From positions 868,001-932,000 of the forward strand of contig JAQJZZ010000002.1 of the NCBI GenBank assembly GCA_030077755.1: a DNA stretch of 64,000 nt, given 5' to 3'. The DNA is from Filosporella fistucella (taxonomy: Eukaryota; Ascomycota; Leotiomycetes; Helotiales). The notes beneath the pieces are model-generated. The model was not told where the DNA came from. It saw only the letters and a program-made list of their open reading frames with translations, and ran no database searches. A program made the position numbers and the translations under genes. Shown here piece after piece: positions 59,001 to 64,000 of this stretch (the first letter of the stretch is position 1; every line of letters starts with the position of its first letter).

Positions 59001-62000
59001 ATACGGAGAGGAGTAATGCAATGATCAATCTAATAAATCTCCTTGAGGGACAATCGGACACAAGACCACTTTCGCTGCAGGGCCCCGATGTCAAGCAATT
59101 ATAGCAACGGGTACGCGCAAACATACTGTCAGCTGCAGCATCTGAGATTGATCCCTCCAAATATCTTGTACGACCGGCGCTCGCGGCGCTGTTGGTTTTG
59201 TGCGTCGAAGTTGAAATTCACAAATTCGATTACCAATTAACGATCAAGTTACACCCGCAGGCAGGCGAATTTGATTTGGAGGGCCAACTTACAGTGGCGA
59301 TCACATCAATATTGTCATTTGGGGATGAGAACAATGTGCAAAGTGAACAGTTTGTGATGGAAAACGCCTGCGCTGCGAAATTTCCCTCGCCAATTGAAGA
59401 GTTTGAATAAGCGCCATTACGAGACAACAGGGGTCGACCTCGAAGACACTCGACCCTGGGATCCGCGTCAAAGTTGAACCAACATCAGCATTTCAACTCT
59501 CGAATTGTTATTACTTGACCCTTCGTATAGAGAGCCACTGACTGCCCTGAAAGAACGAAGAGTGATGGTGACTTGACAAACTAAGGAGCAGATGTGGCTG
59601 CCAACAAAGATTTGAAAAACTGCTCCAGGGAATATCCCATCTCAAACACGAAACCAAGTGATCGCGGCTCGAAAATCTATTCTCAGAGCAATCTCATCAA
59701 ATCCCTGACTTTCTTAGGTGCGTTGAGAATAACTTTGAATACGTCTCTCGGAGTTTAGCAAATCAATGATGACTTATTCTGCCTTGTCTACCACTGCTTC
59801 CACATAAATGGGCAGCATGCTCGAACCCTCCCGGGGCCAAGCAATTCTTTAAACCCTATCGATGAAACTGCACGAACGGCCGTAAAGCTTAAAGAGATCG
59901 ATTGTGTGCACGGATCTGGGGACAATTAGACCAGGTGAGTAAGTGTTCCTGGCGCGTAAATGGACATGCAGGATCCGAGTGATATCTGCAGTTGGCTTGC
60001 ACGAGAGTAACAGAAGTTGCGAAAGCAACACGGAGATACATCCAAAGGGAAAACCTAACCAAATTCGAGTGCCTTTCGATATCACCTCCGTACCCAACTG
60101 CAACCTAGAAGGATTCTCAATTGCCAGGGAATTATACATGAAGGATCATGCTCATTCTCGGTGACGTTCAGATCATCGGTCCGTTATTCCATGCAGCTGT
60201 TAAGAAACTTAAGGCCGTATCCGTCACGCTATGATATCTGGATATTAGTAGGCAGTTATCCGCGACCAACATTTAAATCCTGTGCCTTCAGCGGTTATCG
60301 TGGCCGCAGATGAGGTCGCAGAAACACCAGGTCAGGTCTGTGTTGGGAGCAGGGAGGAAAACGATCATGTGACCGCTTTGTCCGGTGGGATTCGGGGTTC
60401 AGGTGCAGAATTTCTCGATGTCTAGACACGATTGGAAAGAATCAGAAGGCTGCCATACCTTTCAGCCCAACAGGAGCCGACATCCCAATTGTCATGCCGG
60501 CAGTGAAGCTGAAACTTCAAAGCAACTCGGCACGGTCGGATACGGTGGACCGCTTCGTATCTCTCTTTAGAACATCTCACAGTCCGAATCCGACAAATCA
60601 CCTCGATTTCAAATGAAGAAAAGAGTCTGGCCTCTCCGTACAGTACTGTACTCGAGGCTGATAAGCAAGGCGAAATCCAGCTTCCAACTCAGCTCACGCA
60701 GCTTGGCCAGAAAAGGGGTCTCGGACTTTAACCGAATGCAACCGAACCCCTTTTACCTCGGTACCGATATACGCATCCAAACATTCAATTGGCGCGCTAT
60801 CAGACCTTCGGGAGATCAAGGCTTCTACGCTACTTGGTCTCTCCTCAATTTCCCCAGAATTTGCGGTGTAACGAATGGAATTCACGGAGAAGAAATGGCA
60901 TCAGTGGCGCTGTTAGTGGACTGACTTATACGAAATGACGAGCGAAAGTTCTCGGGCGATGCCGAAATCTGATAGCTGAGATCTGGAATCTCATTAAGGG
61001 AAGCGCCTTGCGCCGGCCTGAATGGAGTATAAATGAGCCTGATTGGCATGTCCAGAAAACGAGGGCAGATTGACTGGCATGATTGATACTCAATCATACA
61101 GGGGATTATCTGGAGACGCGGCCTGATTGGCATGACTCGACCTCATCACGACACCCGAAAATGAGCAACAGCTTTAGAAGCCAATTTCCATGGCATGATA
61201 GGGGCAATAAGCAGACGAACAGCTGATGGATCGTGAAACTGTTCGAATGAATGCAGAGCAGTTGGAATGGTTGCAGAATTTTTAGCAAACAGATCCTGCA
61301 CTAATTGCTTCTTCGAATATGCTCGCGGCTAGACAAGGGCAGTCTCGGGACATTTCCCCTCCCCCTCAAACAAAGGCTGAGACCCCTCCTCTCGTTGCGT
61401 GGGGACCAGCTCTCTCCTGCTTCCGGCTTCTTTTCTTACGTCGCGGGGAAGTGTCCAATTACAGTGGCTTTTCGGTTTGGAGCCGGTACCTTTCAAGTCG
61501 CTCTATTATCGTGCTTTTAAACTTCCATTGCCCCTTTCGGAAATAAACTTCAACGTCGTCATATCTCTGTTTACTTGTATATAACATCCTCTCTTTGCAT
61601 CCTCGTTTTGAATTTCTGTCTGCGTGCGCTTTTGGTTTATCAATCAATTGTAGTTTCCATTACGCTTACGAATCCCTACTTTTTCTCCGTCACCCGACAC
61701 CCACTGCCTTCTCCACGTGCATAGTCTGTTGCATGACTGGCCACCAACCTTGATATCAGACGTGCGCCGAAGGTCCCCCCACGGCAATCAGCAGCAAGCA
61801 GGCTCCATTTGCATTTTTACTCTTCATAATCAGAAACATTGAGCGGGAAGCCGAAATAGTTTTGGCCATAAAAGCCCCTCCTCCTGCCATCTCCTCTCAG
61901 GAAGCAACCATCCTTCCTTCAAACCACTTCTGCGACCTCAATCCTTTGTCTACTCTCACCACGAGGCCTATACACAAAGACCTACAAACCGCCCTCCCTC

Positions 62001-62129
62001 TTTACAATTCACTCAATCGCACACACGCAATTACTCTCTGCTCTGCAGTCAGCATTCCTTCGCTCAGATTTCAATCTATCCACAACACCAGTTTTCAAAA
62101 TAACTTCTTCCAAATCTCCACTCTTCACA
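53066..62129. other. Nine-kilobase stretch with no recognisable conserved gene
   Basis: Across 53066-62129 I found no frame pair that splices into protein-like sequence, apart from one 52-codon Cys-rich frame at 55530-55688. Base composition looks balanced rather than AT-rich, so it does not look like RIP-mutated repeat DNA. A 16-nt T run lies at 56534-56549. The last 600 bp (about 61500-62129) are C/T-rich on the plus strand, fitting a long promoter and leader of the gene at 62130. Confidence 0.45.
55530..55688 (-). CDS. Possible very small Cys/His-rich protein
   Basis: A 52-aa frame from the ATG at 55688: MCTRYITHYSCGHTVVSEIV, then CTIKECHEWIECNISNC before GH and a stop. Seven Cys and five His in 52 residues could coordinate zinc. 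The opening MC...Y.CGH resembles a pattern I recall from small fungal proteins, and it weakly resembles the start MCMTINYTF...CQC of the gene at 31474-32283. There is no splice, neighbour or promoter evidence, so it may be chance. It is the only protein-like frame in the surrounding 9 kb. Confidence 0.3.
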   Translation of the reverse strand: MCTRYITHYSCGHTVVSEIVKSAGHSNAPGVSCTIKECHEWIECNISNCSGH

Positions 62130-62483
62130 ATGGCCTCCCAACAGCCCACCGCTGACGAGCTTCTGTCCATTGCCCTCTCTGGCAACGAAAACTTCGTCCC
62201 CGCCGCTGAAGAAGCATCTCAACGTGCCCCTCACAAGTTCCTCTCCCTCGCCCCCACTCTCTCTGCTTCATACCCGACTCGCAAGGCAACTTCTCCAGTC
62301 TCGACTCCTGTTACTGAGAAGCCAGATACCATGGCCATTGCCTTGGAAGAGAACGCCAAGAGCCGCCGCTCTTCGTCGCTGAGCTCCAACGCGAGCGCTA
62401 TGCAGAAGAGACGGTTCTTGAAATTGGGACCTGTGCACTTTGGAGAGAACGAGGGAGATTGGAGCGAGGATGTCTTGGAGTGA
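62130..62483 (+). CDS. Small fungal protein of unknown function
   Basis: A single 117-aa frame beginning MASQQPTADELLSIALSGNE. Protein-like features: an acidic/Ala-rich N-terminal third, a Ser/Thr/Pro-rich middle, then KSRRSSSLSSNAS, which has basic residues next to serines like a protein-kinase A or 14-3-3 type site. It ends with RRFLKLGPVHFGENEGDWSE and a hydrophobic/acidic tail. The C-terminal block looks conserved among filamentous fungi from memory, but I cannot name a function. It has no signal peptide or membrane segment. A long C/T-rich stretch precedes the start, as is common for strongly expressed fungal genes. Confidence 0.65.
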   Translation: MASQQPTADELLSIALSGNENFVPAAEEASQRAPHKFLSLAPTLSASYPTRKATSPVSTPVTEKPDTMAIALEENAKSRRSSSLSSNASAMQKRRFLKLGPVHFGENEGDWSEDVLE

Positions 62484-64000
62484 TTGCCGATCATGGCTAT
62501 TTACGATACAAAAGTACGGAGATCAAAATTTCCTCTTATCATGATGAAACTTTTTACTGTCTATCATCTTATCTTTAATTTCTTGGACATGTTTTATGAA
62601 GGACGAAAAAAATATTATATACATTTGTGAGCGAGCTAGGATAGCTGGGCGTTGGGAACGGAGCATATATCTGTGTCGAGACGACCGGATTTTGAGCGGG
62701 GTGGGCTGTAATGTGGACGGAGTTCGATTTAATTGATCACTGAGTGTGTTCAAGCTGTTTTGGTTGTTATAGACTGTGGGCTCAATCGGCATGAGGGACA
62801 CAAATTGAAATGAATGAAGCTATGAATAAATAATTTCAATCTTACACCTCCATCTGATCACACAATCTCTGCTTGTAATCTGTAGTATCAATCAGTGATC
62901 AGGCATCAGAACCCCTCCATTCACCACTGTCTCTCTCTCCCGCCTTCCGCCCACCCACTGCATAGCTCTCCCGCATTCCAAGTCCAAGACAATAAAAAAC
63001 GCACAAAGAAATCTCACTCAGCCTCCCTCGGAACCAGCTTCCATTTTCACTCCCTTGCAAGGTCTCAGAAGCAGATTTAAGACATGCCCCTCTGCCTTAC
63101 TCGCACCAATACGCAACATCTGCATCAGAGAAAAAGAAAAGAGATATCACGTGCACCACCGACTAGCACGAGTCAAGCCTCCTTGCAGCAAGCTAATGCA
63201 GAGACCCTCCCTTCCTCCCTTCCGCTTAGGTGTAGTCAGTAGCTAGACTGTGTACTACTGCACGACAGTGAAACAAAGTGGGCAAATGCTGTCTTGGAAA
63301 ACCATCTTCCTGCATCTTACTTGGGCTGTTCTGACTCTCATCCTCAACAAACTAAATCAAATGAGTCGTGAATGTCTGATTTCGATTCTCTCCTCTATCC
63401 TTCTGAGAAACGAGATCTTGGCAAGAGCACATGTAAATGTTTCTCATGCAAGATGCGACAATTACGTGGTTGTGGGCAGATTCATGCAGGCAGGTGAGAT
63501 GGGATGGGGGTAGAGGGGTAAGCGAGTGGTGGCGATTGGAGATATCTAGACGTTTGTATGCATGTGAGATTTATTGGTGTGTGTGGTTTTCGAATCGAGG
63601 GAATGAATTTCGGTGGGTTCCGTGGAGATGTGAGAGGATGGAGGAGAGGAGGGGGTGAGGGGGTTGATGTGGTTGTGATTATTTGTGTGTGACAAAGTGG
63701 AGCAATGCAGATAGGTAGGGCTCAAGTGATGGAGGGATAGATGGTGTATACTCGATTTCGTGTTGTAAATACTAGGAATAGTAGGGATCAAGTGATCTCC
63801 TGGAAGGAAATGAATATCATCCATCATCATCTCGTTCCAATTCGTTAATCCAGCCATTATGGTTTCAAGCAATTCGTGACAATTCCTGTATCTGTCCATA
63901 CACCGTTGTTATTGGTGGGAACCTCTGAGAGTATATACCACGCTGTAGGTAAAGGTCAGTATTGGTTACATGGCAATTTTAGGGGGGGAGAATATGGACA
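62484..64000. other. Right-end intergenic region
   Basis: This is the 3' flank of the 117-aa gene, followed by sequence with no recognisable exon. Frames near 63250-63900 are low complexity and unlike protein. Confidence 0.45.

Noticed and set aside
1..64000. CRISPR arrays, insertion sequences, LTRs or intact transposase genes
   Set aside because: No regularly spaced repeats, long terminal repeats or recognisable transposase/reverse-transcriptase motifs were found.

Overview
The window is nuclear DNA of a filamentous ascomycete. Genes carry short introns (about 42-55 nt, with a few near 90-125) bearing GTATGT/GTAAGT-type donors and CTAAC/CTGAC-like branch points. The protein set fits this: RCF2, MDM12, DUS3, NOC2, UTP17, VPS28 and an SFP1-type zinc-finger regulator. 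Several families look like those of Leotiomycetes, but that placement is inference from recall. No CRISPR array, intact transposon, rRNA or convincing tRNA was seen.

Layout. 1-4264: no gene recognised. 4265-6472 (-): SFP1-like C2H2 regulator with a long pyrimidine-rich leader. 9476-10393 (+): RCF2. 11251-12813 (-): Kelch-repeat protein. 13499-15831 (+): DUS3. 17589-18239 (-): small Lys/Ala-rich protein. 19368-20186 (+): BAP31/YET3. 20727-28567 (-): a tandem array of four paralogues of one unknown-function family (DUF7918-like); the third copy is broken. 29390-31150 (-): coding-like but disrupted fragments. 31474-34623: two divergent low-complexity genes sharing a Cys/GPxDP motif. 35279-37669 (-): large fungal protein of unknown function, with two perfect inverted repeats at its 3' end. 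41057-44941: divergent RPB10 and UTP17. 45642-46693 (+): apparently eroded secreted-protein gene. 48167-53065: NOC2, VPS28 and MDM12. 53066-62129: a 9-kb stretch with no recognisable conserved gene. 62130-62483 (+): small conserved-looking fungal protein.

How the genes fit together. RPB10 (shared subunit of RNA polymerases I-III), UTP17 (t-UTP/SSU processome) and NOC2 (60S assembly) all serve ribosome production, and the SFP1-like protein belongs to a family that regulates it. RCF2 and MDM12 are mitochondrial; BAP31 and VPS28 act in the ER and endosomes. The most unusual part is the tandem array. Its copies share intron positions and a 107-nt third exon. The three intact members all end with the same ordered set of short motifs: a SUMOylation-consensus lysine, a basic NLS-like stretch and a SUMO-interaction-like hydrophobic/acidic motif.

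Gene models were spliced by hand from reading frames and splice signals; exon coordinates are in each entry.
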